The position numbers and the translations under genes are program-made. Positions 1-8,634 of a stretch of DNA of 64,000 nt are shown here, piece after piece. The notes under the pieces were generated by a model that did not search any database, was not told where the DNA came from, and saw only the letters and a program-made list of their open reading frames with translations. This DNA comes from Microthrixaceae bacterium (GTDB taxonomy: Bacteria; Actinomycetota; Acidimicrobiia; Acidimicrobiales; Iamiaceae): NCBI GenBank assembly GCA_016702505.1, contig JADJDU010000001.1, positions 558,001-622,000 of the forward strand, read 5' to 3'. Positions within the stretch are counted from its first letter, which is position 1. Each line of letters begins with the position of its first letter.

Positions 1-241
1 CGTCGCCAGGGTTGACGTCGTCACCGGCGATCCCGGCTGCCACGTTCACGGTGAAGGTCGCCGTCGGAGGGGCAGGCTCACAGGCGGTGGCAAACCAGAG
101 GACTATCGCTGCGGTGGCGACGAGGCCGAGCCGACGTGTCCGGCGTCGGATCACAGCCATGGTGCTCGGTAGTCGCGACGAGCGGTACCCATGGGTGTCG
201 GCGACGGCCGTGTCGGTGGTTCTGACCCCGTTCTTCGACAT
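1..241 (-). CDS. N-terminus of a secreted protein, possible CSLREA-domain type (runs off left edge)
   Basis: The reading frame is open from an ATG at 241 to the window edge, giving 80 residues. An AGGAG Shine-Dalgarno lies about six bases before this ATG. The internal ATG at 160 has none, so the longer start is preferred although it puts about 27 residues before the signal peptide. Residues 28-54 read as a signal sequence: RRRTRR, a hydrophobic core, then a Cys in FATAC, which is a poor lipobox. The mature start (TFTVNVAAGIAGDDVNPGD) resembles the N-terminal CSLREA region of secreted beta-helix proteins; this is a weak inference because the CSLREA signature itself lies outside the window. Export is likely; the function is unknown. 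Confidence 0.55.
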   Translation of the reverse strand, partial: MSKNGVRTTDTAVADTHGYRSSRLPSTMAVIRRRTRRLGLVATAAIVLWFATACEPAPPTATFTVNVAAGIAGDDVNPGD

Positions 242-628
242 CGCCCGCTCCTGATCAGATCGCATTTGTGCTCGTCTTCCTCTGAGCTCGACGCTCCTGC
301 GCGATCCAACGTCTGAACGCGGACGGTGATTGCGTGCCCCTTGAGAGTAGTTGTCGAGGGCCCGGTCGTCCGGTCGGACATACCAACCGGAACCTGCGCT
401 CGTGGGCTCCGCCACAAAGGGCTCTGCCCTCGAATCCCGCTGCGTCGGCGTGATCCAGCGCTTCTCGAGGGCGGACACCTCTGGTGGCCGCACAGAGAGC
501 CGAACTCGCCGGGATGACCATGGACGATCGAACACGGCCCAAGTTCGGTCGGCGGATCCAGGCTCGACTCGGGCGACGACCGATGCTGAAGCCGCCCCGA
601 CTTCGCCCAACGCGGCCAGACTGAGGAC
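242..628. repeat. Intergenic region with a degraded copy of the modular hairpin repeat
   Basis: No credible gene is seen. The segment at 404-429 (GGGCTCCGCC...GGCTCTGCCC) is the conserved first hairpin of the repeat family found intact at 9686-9715, about 13090-13115 and about 36009-36035, here in the reverse orientation. Sequence around 255-300 loosely resembles the head of the copies at 12963 and 35880. The rest is too diverged to align by eye. This looks like a decayed repeat copy. Confidence 0.5.
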
Positions 629-1357
629 ATGGCCACCGATCGAAACAAGAGCTCGAAGCCAGACCCCGGCTCCGACACAGATGGTGCTGAGGAGCTGGAC
701 CGGGAGCAGCGGTTGGGTGAGCAGCTCGAGGCGATGCTCTCCACCCGCCTGGCGCGCCGGATCGTGGGCGTCACCTTCGGTGGGATCTTGGTGATCGGTG
801 CCCTGGCCTGGTGGGTGATCTTCGTCCCCTACACCAGCGGAGGACCCACCCCCATCACATGTGGCGCAATCCTCGACGCGATCCCCGGCCCCGAGGGAGA
901 GGAGATCCGCCGGAACTACGACGAGGGCTGTGACGAGGCCAAGTCGACCCGGCGCAACACCGCTCTGGTGATCGCCGCCCTGGTCGTGGTGGCGGCAGCC
1001 ACCGTGTCCACCTGGCCTTCTGGCCGACTGGTCGACGGACCCGACGGATCGGGCCGAGACACGGCCCCGGGTGGGAGCGGAGGTGGGAGTGGGGGAGACG
1101 GCGACGACGATGCCAGCGCCAGCGAGCTGGTTCGTCTCGGCCTGGTCGACCCCGACGGTCGAGTTCGTTCACCCGACGAAGGGCCCGCGCCTGTGGTCCG
1201 GGCCACCACCAACAAGGCGGTCCCCAAGGACGCTCCGGTCGAGGAGGGCCCGGCCAGCGAGTTGATCCGCCTGGGGTTGATCAATCCAGCCGATGTCCCG
1301 GCCGTCGAGGGCGAAGGTGCCGATCCAGAGGTCGGTGAGGTCGAGCCGGGGCATTGA
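629..1357 (+). CDS. Two-TM membrane protein with a twice-repeated SELxRLGL motif, unknown function
   Basis: 242 residues. A charged N-terminus is followed by one membrane segment at about residues 46-70 and a second at about 112-128, with a short outer loop containing two Cys between them. The C-terminal part is a flexible Gly/Asp/Pro-rich tail. It carries the motif ASELVRLGLVDPDG and, about 60 residues later, ASELIRLGLINPAD; these look like paired short linear docking motifs. I do not recognise a family. It lies just upstream of hisF on the same strand with an 87-base gap. The GC pattern is normal, so the gene is probably real. Confidence 0.7.
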   Translation: MATDRNKSSKPDPGSDTDGAEELDREQRLGEQLEAMLSTRLARRIVGVTFGGILVIGALAWWVIFVPYTSGGPTPITCGAILDAIPGPEGEEIRRNYDEGCDEAKSTRRNTALVIAALVVVAAATVSTWPSGRLVDGPDGSGRDTAPGGSGGGSGGDGDDDASASELVRLGLVDPDGRVRSPDEGPAPVVRATTNKAVPKDAPVEEGPASELIRLGLINPADVPAVEGEGADPEVGEVEPGH

Positions 1358-1444
1358 GGGTGGCACCTGGAAGTGCGGCTGACGCCGTTCGGCCTCGGGG
1401 ATCGCGGTTGGGTGGCGACAGGACCTGACGGTACGGTCGGGACG

Positions 1445-2224
1445 ATGCGTTCGGCCCGAGTGATCCCTTGTCTCGATGTCACCGCCGGCCGAGTGGTCAA
1501 GGGCGTGAACTTCGTCGACCTCCGTGACGCTGGCGATCCGGTGGAGTTGGCGGCCCGCTACGACGCCGAGGGTGCCGATGAGGTCGTGTTCCTCGACATC
1601 ACCGCCAGTTCCGACGACCGGGACACCATGGTCGACGTGGTGGCTCGCACCGCCGAGGAGGTGTTCATTCCTCTGACCGTTGGTGGCGGGATCCGTACCG
1701 TCGACGATGCCCGACGGATGTTGCGGGCCGGAGCCGACAAGGTTTCGCTCAACACCGCCGCCATAAACCGGCCCGAGACCATCAGCGACGTGGCCGACGA
1801 GTTCGGCAGCCAGTGCGCGGTCGTGGCCATAGACGCCCGGCGTCGCCAGCCGTCGGATTCCCAGTCGGGTTGGGGCGTGTTCACCCACGGCGGACGAAAC
1901 CCGACCCCCCTCGACGCCATCGAGTGGGCGGTGGAAGCCGAGCGCCTCGGAGCGGGAGAGATCCTGCTCACCTCGATGGACCGTGACGGCACCCGGGACG
2001 GCTTCGACCTGGAACTGACCCGAACGGTGGCCGACGCAGTTGGCATCCCGGTGATCGCCAGCGGCGGCGTCGGCACCCTGGACCACCTGGTCCACGGGGT
2101 GGTGGAGGGCGGCGCCGATGCCGTGCTGGCTGCATCGATCTTCCACTTCGGTGAGCACACCGTGGCCGAAGCCAAAGCGGTCATGGCCGCGGCCGGCATC
2201 GCCGTCCGTCCCGCGCACGCCTGA
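1445..2224 (+). CDS. hisF: Imidazole glycerol phosphate synthase, cyclase subunit HisF
   Basis: HisF closes the imidazole ring in histidine synthesis, using ammonia delivered by HisH to convert PRFAR to IGP and AICAR. From the ATG at 1445 the protein is 259 residues, the normal family length. The two catalytic aspartates fall exactly where expected: Asp11 in IPCLDV and Asp130 in VAIDARR. The glycine-rich phosphate-binding loops LTVGGGIR and IASGGVG are present. An in-frame start at 1373 would add 24 unconserved residues and is rejected. No hisH or hisA lies in the window; hisI follows after a GroES-like gene. Cytoplasmic (beta/alpha)8 barrel. Confidence 0.96.
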   Translation: MRSARVIPCLDVTAGRVVKGVNFVDLRDAGDPVELAARYDAEGADEVVFLDITASSDDRDTMVDVVARTAEEVFIPLTVGGGIRTVDDARRMLRAGADKVSLNTAAINRPETISDVADEFGSQCAVVAIDARRRQPSDSQSGWGVFTHGGRNPTPLDAIEWAVEAERLGAGEILLTSMDRDGTRDGFDLELTRTVADAVGIPVIASGGVGTLDHLVHGVVEGGADAVLAASIFHFGEHTVAEAKAVMAAAGIAVRPAHA

Positions 2225-2349
2225 CCGATCAACACCCCTTTCGACGCGGCGGGGTATCTCGCGGCGGCACCGACCGATCCGCACATCGAGCGCCGGTCCC
2301 GTTACCGTCGAGGTCCCACCAAGAACTTCGCCCAACCGGGCTGATCGAG

Positions 2350-2793
2350 ATGACTGACTCCAACGACGCGTCCACCGAACACCAAACCGATATGACTGCC
2401 GGCCCAGAGGCGGGCTCGACCTCGGGCCCAGAGGAGGGTTCGAACACCACGACCCCCCGGACGTTCGCGTCTTCGCGTGCCGACAAGCTGCCGGTGAAGA
2501 TGATGAGCGACCGGATCCTGGTCAACCTCGAGACCGACGGCGAACGCCGGTCGACCGGAGGCATCCTGATCCCCGCCACCGCACAACTCGGTCGGCGACT
2601 GGCGTGGGGTGAGGTCGTGGCCATCGGGCCCAACGTCCGGTCCATGGAGGTCGGGGACCAGGTCCTGTTCAACCCCGAGGACCGCTACGAGGTCGAGGTG
2701 CGGGGCAGCGACTACATCATCTTGCGCGAGCGAGACATCCACGCGGTGGCCGCCAAGCGCCTCGAAGAGGGCTCTACCGGCCTCTACCTCTGA
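2350..2793 (+). CDS. GroES (Cpn10)-like co-chaperonin with an N-terminal extension
   Basis: 147 residues. Residues from about 47 to the end match Cpn10: PVKMMSDRILV, a mobile loop around RRSTGGILIPATAQ that would contact GroEL, then GEVVAIGPN and GDQVLFNPEDRYEVEV. The first 45 residues are a Thr/Ser/Glu/Gly-rich, probably disordered extension not found in standard ~97-residue GroES. No groEL is nearby; the neighbours are hisF and hisI. It may be a second, specialised co-chaperonin rather than the main GroES. The family call is firm; the role is not. Confidence 0.85.
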   Translation: MTDSNDASTEHQTDMTAGPEAGSTSGPEEGSNTTTPRTFASSRADKLPVKMMSDRILVNLETDGERRSTGGILIPATAQLGRRLAWGEVVAIGPNVRSMEVGDQVLFNPEDRYEVEVRGSDYIILRERDIHAVAAKRLEEGSTGLYL

Positions 2794-2861
2794 GGCGGCC
2801 GCTCGCTTCGGCGACCGAACCGGGTTCGGCTCCGCTGGGGCCCGCACCTACGATCAAAGCC

Positions 2862-3218
2862 ATGCCCGACGTGACCCCGATCGCCATCCGAGACGAAGAT
2901 CTCGCCACCGTCAAGTACGACCGTGACGGGCTGGTGCCGGCCATCGTCCAAGAGCAGGGCACCGGTGACGTGCTCATGATGGCGTGGATGAACGAGACCA
3001 CGCTGCGTCGATCGCTCGAAGAGGGGCGCACGGTGTTTTGGAGCCGGTCTCGCCAGGAGGAATGGCGCAAGGGCGACACGTCGGGAGACCGGCAGTTCAT
3101 CCGCTCCGCCTTCTATGACTGCGACGGCGACACGTTGCTGTTCGTGGTCGAACAAGAAGGTAAGGGCGCCTGCCACACCGGTGAGAAGTCCTGCTTCTAC
3201 CGGGCCTTCGGCGGTTGA
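2862..3218 (+). CDS. hisI: Phosphoribosyl-AMP cyclohydrolase HisI
   Basis: HisI hydrolyses the purine ring of phosphoribosyl-AMP in the third step of histidine synthesis. The 118-residue protein is the stand-alone cyclohydrolase without a fused HisE. Conserved parts are visible: MMAWMNE, the block FWSRSRQEEWRKGDTSG, the metal site around DCDGD, and the C-terminal GACHTGEKSCFYR with the two zinc cysteines. The frame ends four bases into the longest possible trpE frame (TTG at 3215), so hisI and trpE are adjacent and may be co-transcribed. Confidence 0.95.
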   Translation: MPDVTPIAIRDEDLATVKYDRDGLVPAIVQEQGTGDVLMMAWMNETTLRRSLEEGRTVFWSRSRQEEWRKGDTSGDRQFIRSAFYDCDGDTLLFVVEQEGKGACHTGEKSCFYRAFGG

Positions 3219-3223
3219 ACCCG

Positions 3224-4813
3224 ATGGAGGTGGCACCGTCTCTGCCCGAGGCCATGGTTCACCCCAGCCGTGAGGAGTTCCGTACGCTGGCCCGCACCCA
3301 CACCGTCGTGCCGGTTTGGACCGAGCTGCTCGCCGACTTCATCACCCCGGTCGCGGCCTTCGCCCGCCTCACCCGCAGCGGAGAGCCCGGTTTCGTCCTG
3401 GAGTCGGTCGAACATGGTGAGCGCTGGAGCCGCTGGTCCTTCGTGGGCCGCCGCCCTGCCGCCACCCTGGTGTCGCGCGGTCTCGAGGTCACGGCCACGT
3501 TGGGCGACGTGGATGCCGACACCGCCCAGACGGTGGGAGCCGCCCTCGGCGCAGTTCCGCTGGACCACGGGATCCTCGCCACCGTCGAGGCGCTCCTCGA
3601 ACAGTTCCGGTCCCCCGAACACGACCGCCTGCCCCCGCTCCACGGCGGTCTGGTCGGCTACCTCGGCTACGACGTGGTGCGGGAGGTCGAGAACCTCCCC
3701 GACGTACCCACCGACGACCAGGACCTCCCCGACGCCGTCCAGTACGTGATCGGCGAGCTCGCCGCTTTCGACCACTGGCGCCAACAGGTCACGCTTCTGG
3801 CCAACTCCTTCGTCACCCCCGGGCTATCTGATGCCGAACTCGACGCCCGCTACGACGCCGCCGTCGCACGGTTGGCCCGGCTGGCCACCGACGGTGCATC
3901 CCCGCTCGATGAGCCGCTGGTCGCCCCGCCGGACCCGTCCGATCCGCTGCCCGAGGTCACCTCCAACCTGGCCAGCGGGGCCTATGAGGCCGCTGTCGCC
4001 GCCTCCAAGGAGCACATCCTGGCCGGAGACATCTTCCAGGTCGTGCTGTCCCAGCGGTTCGACTTCAAGCTCGACGCTGACCCCTTCGACGTCTACCGGG
4101 TGCTGCGCCAGATCAACCCGAGCCCCTACATGTACTTGTTCCGGGCCGCAGAGGTGACGCTGGTGGGTTCGTCGCCCGAACCGATGGTTCAGCTCCTCGA
4201 CGGCGAGGTCATCTCCCGGCCGATCGCGGGAACCCGCTACCGGGGCAGCACCGAAGAAGAGGACCGTCGTCTCGGAGCCGAGCTTCGCGAACACCCCAAG
4301 GAGGTGGCCGAGCACGTGATGCTGGTGGACCTGGCCCGCAACGACGTCGGCCGCGTGGTCACCTTCGGCACCGAGCGGGTCACCGAGATGATGACCCTGG
4401 AGCGTTACAGCCACGTCATGCACCTCACCTCGGAGGTGCGCGGCGCCTTGGCCGAGGGCCGTACCCCGATCGACGTGTTGCGGGCCACACTGCCGGCGGG
4501 CACGGTCTCGGGTGCGCCGAAGGTACGGGCCATGGAGATCATCGACGACTTCGAGCCGACCAAACGAGGCCCCTACGCCGGGGTGCTGGGCTACCTCGAC
4601 TTCTCGGGGAACATCGACACCGCAATCGCCATCCGCACCATGGTCTGCCTGCCCGACGGTAGGGCCAGCGTTCAGGCCGGTGCTGGGGTGGTGGTCGACT
4701 CGATCCCCGCCCACGAAGAGCTCGAGACCCGCAACAAGGCCAGGGCGTTGCTGGCCGCGGTGCCTGCCGCACGCAGGATGACAGCGGCACGCCGGGCCAC
4801 GGCCGATCGCTGA
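3224..4813 (+). CDS. trpE: Anthranilate synthase component I, TrpE
   Basis: TrpE makes anthranilate from chorismate, with the TrpG glutaminase supplying ammonia. The C-terminal chorismate-binding domain is clear: GTRYRGSTEEEDR, LVDLARNDVGRV, LPAGTVSGAPKVRAMEII and GPYAGVLGYLDFSGN. The N-terminal part contains LESVEHGERWSRWSFVG, matching the Leu-Glu-Ser type tryptophan feedback site. From the ATG at 3224 it is 529 residues; a TTG at 3215 overlapping the hisI stop and an ATG at 3254 are alternatives. trpG and trpD are not in the window, so the pathway is split across the genome. Confidence 0.95.
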   Translation: MEVAPSLPEAMVHPSREEFRTLARTHTVVPVWTELLADFITPVAAFARLTRSGEPGFVLESVEHGERWSRWSFVGRRPAATLVSRGLEVTATLGDVDADTAQTVGAALGAVPLDHGILATVEALLEQFRSPEHDRLPPLHGGLVGYLGYDVVREVENLPDVPTDDQDLPDAVQYVIGELAAFDHWRQQVTLLANSFVTPGLSDAELDARYDAAVARLARLATDGASPLDEPLVAPPDPSDPLPEVTSNLASGAYEAAVAASKEHILAGDIFQVVLSQRFDFKLDADPFDVYRVLRQINPSPYMYLFRAAEVTLVGSSPEPMVQLLDGEVISRPIAGTRYRGSTEEEDRRLGAELREHPKEVAEHVMLVDLARNDVGRVVTFGTERVTEMMTLERYSHVMHLTSEVRGALAEGRTPIDVLRATLPAGTVSGAPKVRAMEIIDDFEPTKRGPYAGVLGYLDFSGNIDTAIAIRTMVCLPDGRASVQAGAGVVVDSIPAHEELETRNKARALLAAVPAARRMTAARRATADR

Positions 4814-4835
4814 TCCCGACCGCCACACTGGAACC

Positions 4836-5768
4836 ATGTCAGAACCAGACCTCGTCCTAGCCGTCTCCGTGTTCGCCCGCGTCCAGCGAGACGTGGTGGT
4901 GGTCGAAGGTCCCGATGCCGCCGCCTACCTCCAAGGTCAGCTCAGCCAGGATGTGGCTGCGCTGGCCGTGGGCCAGTCGGCTTCCACCTTCGTGCTGGCC
5001 CCGCAGGGCAAGGTCGAAGGGTGGGGGAGGGTCACACGGCGGGCGCCCGACCACTTCGAGGTCCTGGTCGACGCCGGAGCCGGCCCGGCCTGGGAGGCAC
5101 GGCTGCGTCGATTCCTCCTGCGGACCAAGGCCGAGATAGAGGTTCGACCCGGCGTGGATGTGGTGGCGGTGAGAGGCTCTGGTTCCAACGCCGCGGTGGG
5201 TGCACACTGTGGCCGTGATGCGGGCTGGCCCGGCATGGACGGGGCCGACGTGGTGGGAGCCGACACCGACCTCGACGACGTGGTCGCCCGCCTGCGCGCC
5301 GAAGGCTTCGTAGAGGCGAACCCAGACCAGCTCGACGCCTTGCGGATCTCGGCGGGTGTGCCTCGTTGGGGTGCCGAACTGGACCCCGACACCATCCCGG
5401 CCGCGGCTGGCCAGTGGGTGATCGACAGCTCGGTCAGCTTCACCAAGGGTTGCTACACCGGCCAGGAGCTGGTGGCCCGAGTCGACAGCCGAGGAGGCAA
5501 CGTGCCCCGCCTCCTGCACCGCCTGGTGGTTCAGGGCCCGGCCCCGGCCCCGGGGACCCCCGTCATGGTCGAAGGCGCCGAGGTCGGAGCGGTGACCTCC
5601 AGTGCCGACGCCTTCGACGGAATCGAAACAGACCTGGAAGGCGCTCAAGGCTCGGTGGCGTTGGCCTGGGTGGCAAGGGCCCACATCGCCGGTGACGCAG
5701 GTGAACCGGCCGAGGTCGGTGGCCACCCGGCCCGGCTTTTGCCGCCGCCGACCACGTCCACAAACTGA
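4836..5768 (+). CDS. ygfZ: YgfZ/GcvT-like folate-binding protein
   Basis: 310 residues with the fold of the GcvT aminomethyltransferase. The signature of the YgfZ branch, K-G-C-Y-T-G-Q-E, is at residues 204-211, including the conserved Cys206. YgfZ proteins bind tetrahydrofolate and help assemble or repair Fe-S enzymes, notably MiaB-type radical SAM proteins; a miaB and a rimO gene occur elsewhere in this window. The N-terminal YLQGQLSQDV and the internal LRISAGVPRWGAEL are also typical of the family. It starts 22 bases after trpE. Confidence 0.9.
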   Translation: MSEPDLVLAVSVFARVQRDVVVVEGPDAAAYLQGQLSQDVAALAVGQSASTFVLAPQGKVEGWGRVTRRAPDHFEVLVDAGAGPAWEARLRRFLLRTKAEIEVRPGVDVVAVRGSGSNAAVGAHCGRDAGWPGMDGADVVGADTDLDDVVARLRAEGFVEANPDQLDALRISAGVPRWGAELDPDTIPAAAGQWVIDSSVSFTKGCYTGQELVARVDSRGGNVPRLLHRLVVQGPAPAPGTPVMVEGAEVGAVTSSADAFDGIETDLEGAQGSVALAWVARAHIAGDAGEPAEVGGHPARLLPPPTTSTN

Positions 5769-5853
5769 CCAGGCCCGCCCCCGATCACAGCCGGTTCGCT
5801 CGCCGCCTTGACGTGAGCGCAAGGCGGTCGTTTGCGACCTACCATCGGCCACG

Positions 5854-6495
5854 GTGAACCACTACGAGGCCCTCGGGGTGACCCCCGATGCCCGGCCATC
5901 GGAGATCCGGGCTGCATATCTGGCGTTGGCACGCGAACACCACCCCGATTTCCACGCCGATGACCCTCCCGTCGAACGTGACCTCCACGTCCGGCGAATG
6001 AAGGCAGTGACCGAAGCGTGGGACGTCTTGAGCCACGTCGATCGTCGTCGGCACTACGACGAGACCCTCGCTGGCGGTTCCAGGGTCACCAGCGCAGGGC
6101 CGGCATCTGAACGCCAACGGGTCCGTCCTGAGGTGACCGTGCCCGCGGGCAAGGGGTGGACCCCACGGACCGGTGACGATGGGTGGATGGATGATCACGC
6201 CGGCTGGGCTGCCGAGCGAGACCGGATCGTTCCCGACACCGACGCCGTCGACCCGACCCCCCACCCCGCCCGGTTGGTGCCGGTGGCGCTGTTCGGGGCG
6301 GCGATGGTGTGTGGGTTCGTGGGGCTTGCGGTGCAGTCACGACCGATGCTGGCCGTTGCTGTCGTCGGGGTCGTGGTCTCCTCGGTGCTGTTCATGGTCA
6401 TGCCGTTGGTGACCATGACCCGAAACGGCCGGAACCGTGGAGCCGCCGACGCCCCCAGCGCCACGGCTCGGCGCACCCCCTTCACCGGAACGTGA
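5854..6495 (+). CDS. Membrane-anchored J-domain protein
   Basis: 213 residues from a GTG start. Residues 1-70 are a J domain (HYEALGVTPDARPSEIRAAY) with the HPD tripeptide at residues 30-32 that stimulates DnaK ATPase. There is no Gly/Phe region or zinc domain, so this is a class III J protein. After a polar linker with two clusters of charged residues, two membrane segments occupy about residues 130-150 and 155-180, followed by a basic tail. It probably recruits DnaK to the inner face of the membrane. The client is unknown; the neighbours are ygfZ and trpC. Confidence 0.85.
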   Translation: MNHYEALGVTPDARPSEIRAAYLALAREHHPDFHADDPPVERDLHVRRMKAVTEAWDVLSHVDRRRHYDETLAGGSRVTSAGPASERQRVRPEVTVPAGKGWTPRTGDDGWMDDHAGWAAERDRIVPDTDAVDPTPHPARLVPVALFGAAMVCGFVGLAVQSRPMLAVAVVGVVVSSVLFMVMPLVTMTRNGRNRGAADAPSATARRTPFTGT

Positions 6496-6519
6496 CCCGA
6501 CGGGTAGGTTCGGCGGGCC

Positions 6520-7299
6520 ATGACCACCTACCTCGATCGCATCATCGACGCCCACCGAGCTGCCGCCGCCGCAGATGCCCGAACGCTCGACAGCCTGACC
6601 TCCAGGGTCAGTGACCTAGCCCCCACCCGGGGGTTCGGCCGGGCTCTGGCCGACACCGACGGGCTTGGCGTCATCGCCGAGGTCAAACGCCGTTCCCCCT
6701 CGAAGGGACCGTTGGCCCCAGACCTGGACCCGGCCATCCTGGCCGGTCAGTACCTCGCCGGCGGGGCGTCGGCGCTGTCGGTGCTGACCGACGTCGACTG
6801 GTTCGGCGGATCACCAGAAGACCTGGCCGCGGCCCGAGCTGCGGTGCCGTTGCCGGTGTTGCGCAAGGACTTCACCGTGTGTGAGAACGACGTGGCCGAC
6901 GCCCGACTGATGGGGGCTGACTGCGTTCTGTTGATAGTGGCGGCGCTCAGCCAGACCGAACTGGCCGCGTTCCACGCTCTGGCAGTTGAGCTGGGCTTGG
7001 ACGTCTTGGTCGAGGTCCACGACGAGCCCGAACTGGAAAGGGCCCTAGAGGTAGGGGCCACGGTCATCGGCGTCAACCAGCGCGACCTGGTGACCTTCCA
7101 GGTCGACACCGACAGGGCCGTGAGGATGGCTCCGCTCATGCCTGCTGGTGTGGTCCGGGTGGCCGAGTCCGGTGTCCGCGGCCCCGACGACGCCGCTCGC
7201 CTGGCCGAGGCCGGCTACCACGCCGTGCTGGTCGGTGAGTCGCTGGTCACCTCTGGTGACCCACGAGGTGGGGTGGCGGCCCTCCGGGCCGCGGGCTGA
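6520..7299 (+). CDS. trpC: Indole-3-glycerol-phosphate synthase TrpC
   Basis: TrpC decarboxylates and cyclises carboxyphenylaminodeoxyribulose phosphate to indole glycerol phosphate. The 259-residue protein has the diagnostic VIAEVKRRSPSKG with the catalytic lysines, LRKDFTV, LVEVHDEPELERAL, GVNQRDL and VAESGV. It is a single-function enzyme; trpF is a separate gene 2.5 kb downstream. The start ATG follows the J-domain gene by 24 bases. Three copper-handling genes separate it from trpF-trpB-trpA, all on the same strand. Confidence 0.96.
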   Translation: MTTYLDRIIDAHRAAAAADARTLDSLTSRVSDLAPTRGFGRALADTDGLGVIAEVKRRSPSKGPLAPDLDPAILAGQYLAGGASALSVLTDVDWFGGSPEDLAAARAAVPLPVLRKDFTVCENDVADARLMGADCVLLIVAALSQTELAAFHALAVELGLDVLVEVHDEPELERALEVGATVIGVNQRDLVTFQVDTDRAVRMAPLMPAGVVRVAESGVRGPDDAARLAEAGYHAVLVGESLVTSGDPRGGVAALRAAG

Positions 7300-7401
7300 C
7301 CGACCCGGACCATCTCGGTGACCAGCGGGCTGAGCGGCCCGCGCCGACTACTCCGGCACGGGTCCGGCGGGCCACACTGGACGGAGCATCCGTGCCGTCC
7401 C

Positions 7402-7929
7402 ATGCCTGTCTCCCTCGCCCTGTTCCGCCCGGCCCTGGTGGCCATAGTCCTGGTCGTGGCCGGGGTGTCGTTGTCGGGTTGTGGCGACGATGTGAACACC
7501 ACTGCGGATCGGACGGCGTCTTCACCGGTCAGCGTCGAGGCCTGGATCGAGGTGCCTGCCAACCCGACCACCGCGGCGGCGCGCCTGGTCATCGACAACC
7601 ACCAGGCCCACCCCGACCATCTGATCGCCGTGTCCAGTCCCGATGCCGCCAGCGCCGGTGTGCACCGCTCCAAGACCGACGAGCACGGGCGAGCGACCAT
7701 GGATGACGTGGCGAGCCTGGAGATCCCAGCAGACTCGACCCTGGACTTCTCCGGCACCGGGCTGCACGTGATGATCACCGGCTTGCGCCGGGACTTGGAG
7801 GCCGGAGACTCCGTGACCCTGGTCCTCACCTTCGAGACGGCGGCGAAGGTCACCGTGGCTGCCGAGGTGGTGGAGCCGGGGACCACGCCAGGAACCGGAG
7901 ACGGCCACAACCACACCGAGGATCGCTGA
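7402..7929 (+). CDS. PCu(A)C-type copper chaperone lipoprotein
   Basis: From the ATG at 7402 the protein is 175 residues with a signal peptide and a lipobox ending in LSGC, so it should be lipid-anchored outside the cell membrane. The mature part is a PCuAC domain: VHRSKTDEHGRATM, then LHVMITGL, giving the spaced His, Met and His-x-Met that bind Cu(I). Such proteins pass copper to SCO and to the CuA or CuB site of cytochrome oxidase. Its stop codon overlaps the next gene's ATG by one base, and that gene encodes SCO, which supports the call. An earlier start at 7318 lacks support. Confidence 0.88.
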   Translation: MPVSLALFRPALVAIVLVVAGVSLSGCGDDVNTTADRTASSPVSVEAWIEVPANPTTAAARLVIDNHQAHPDHLIAVSSPDAASAGVHRSKTDEHGRATMDDVASLEIPADSTLDFSGTGLHVMITGLRRDLEAGDSVTLVLTFETAAKVTVAAEVVEPGTTPGTGDGHNHTEDR

Positions 7930-8600
7930 TGGGCACCGACATGACCAGACGTCACCTGCTCGAGATGGGGGTGGGGCTGACGGGCCTGGCCCTGGTCGGC
8001 TGCTCGGATCTGGGCCGCCAGAGCACACCGGATCGAAAAGATCCCAACCGTGGGTTCGGCGGCACCCTGCTGGAACCCCCTTTCACCAAACCCGACGTGA
8101 CCCTGGCCGACCTCGACGGAAAGCCCTTTCCCTTCATCGAGGCAACCGACGGTCAGCTCACGGTGTTGTTCTTCGGATACACGAACTGCCCCGACATCTG
8201 CCCGGTGTTCCTCCAGACCATCGCCCGAGCCCGTGAAGCCATCGGTGCGGGGCCGGGTAGTCGCCCCCAGGTCCTCTTCGTGGGCGTCGACGTCGCCCGT
8301 GACACACCCGAAGCGATGCGCAAATACCTCGACCGCATCGATCCCACCTTCGTCGGTCTCACCGGAGATCCCGTCGAGATCGACAGGCTGATCACCGAAC
8401 TGCACATGCCGCCGGTGGTGCTGGAAGAACCCGGGCCCGACGGGTCCTACATGGTGGGCCATCCCGCCACCGCCACCGTGTTCTCCCGCGACAACCTGGC
8501 CCACCGCATCTACCCGACCGGGGTCAGCGCCGAACAGGGAACCCGTATGGAGGTGTGGGCCAACGACCTGCCCCGCCTAGACGAGGGGACGTGGAAGTGA
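7929..8600 (+). CDS. SCO1/SenC family copper protein, probable Tat lipoprotein
   Basis: 223 residues. The N-terminus TRRHLLEMGVGLTGLALVGC combines a twin-arginine signal with a lipobox Cys at residue 25. The thioredoxin-like domain contains the copper-binding CPDIC at residues 87-91 and the third ligand, His178, in YMVGHP. SCO proteins metallate the CuA site of cytochrome c oxidase and act with PCuAC. The gene overlaps the PCuAC gene by one base and is followed 34 bases later by a CtaG-like gene, so the three form a copper assembly unit. Confidence 0.93.
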   Translation: MGTDMTRRHLLEMGVGLTGLALVGCSDLGRQSTPDRKDPNRGFGGTLLEPPFTKPDVTLADLDGKPFPFIEATDGQLTVLFFGYTNCPDICPVFLQTIARAREAIGAGPGSRPQVLFVGVDVARDTPEAMRKYLDRIDPTFVGLTGDPVEIDRLITELHMPPVVLEEPGPDGSYMVGHPATATVFSRDNLAHRIYPTGVSAEQGTRMEVWANDLPRLDEGTWK

Positions 8601-8634
8601 GCGAAGGAACCCGTCCTACGAAAGGCGCCCTCTC

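Noticed and set aside
151..774. 207-codon minus-strand frame over the left-edge region
   Set aside because: It overlaps the first real gene on the plus strand and the partial secreted protein; composition is Arg/Ser-rich shadow type.
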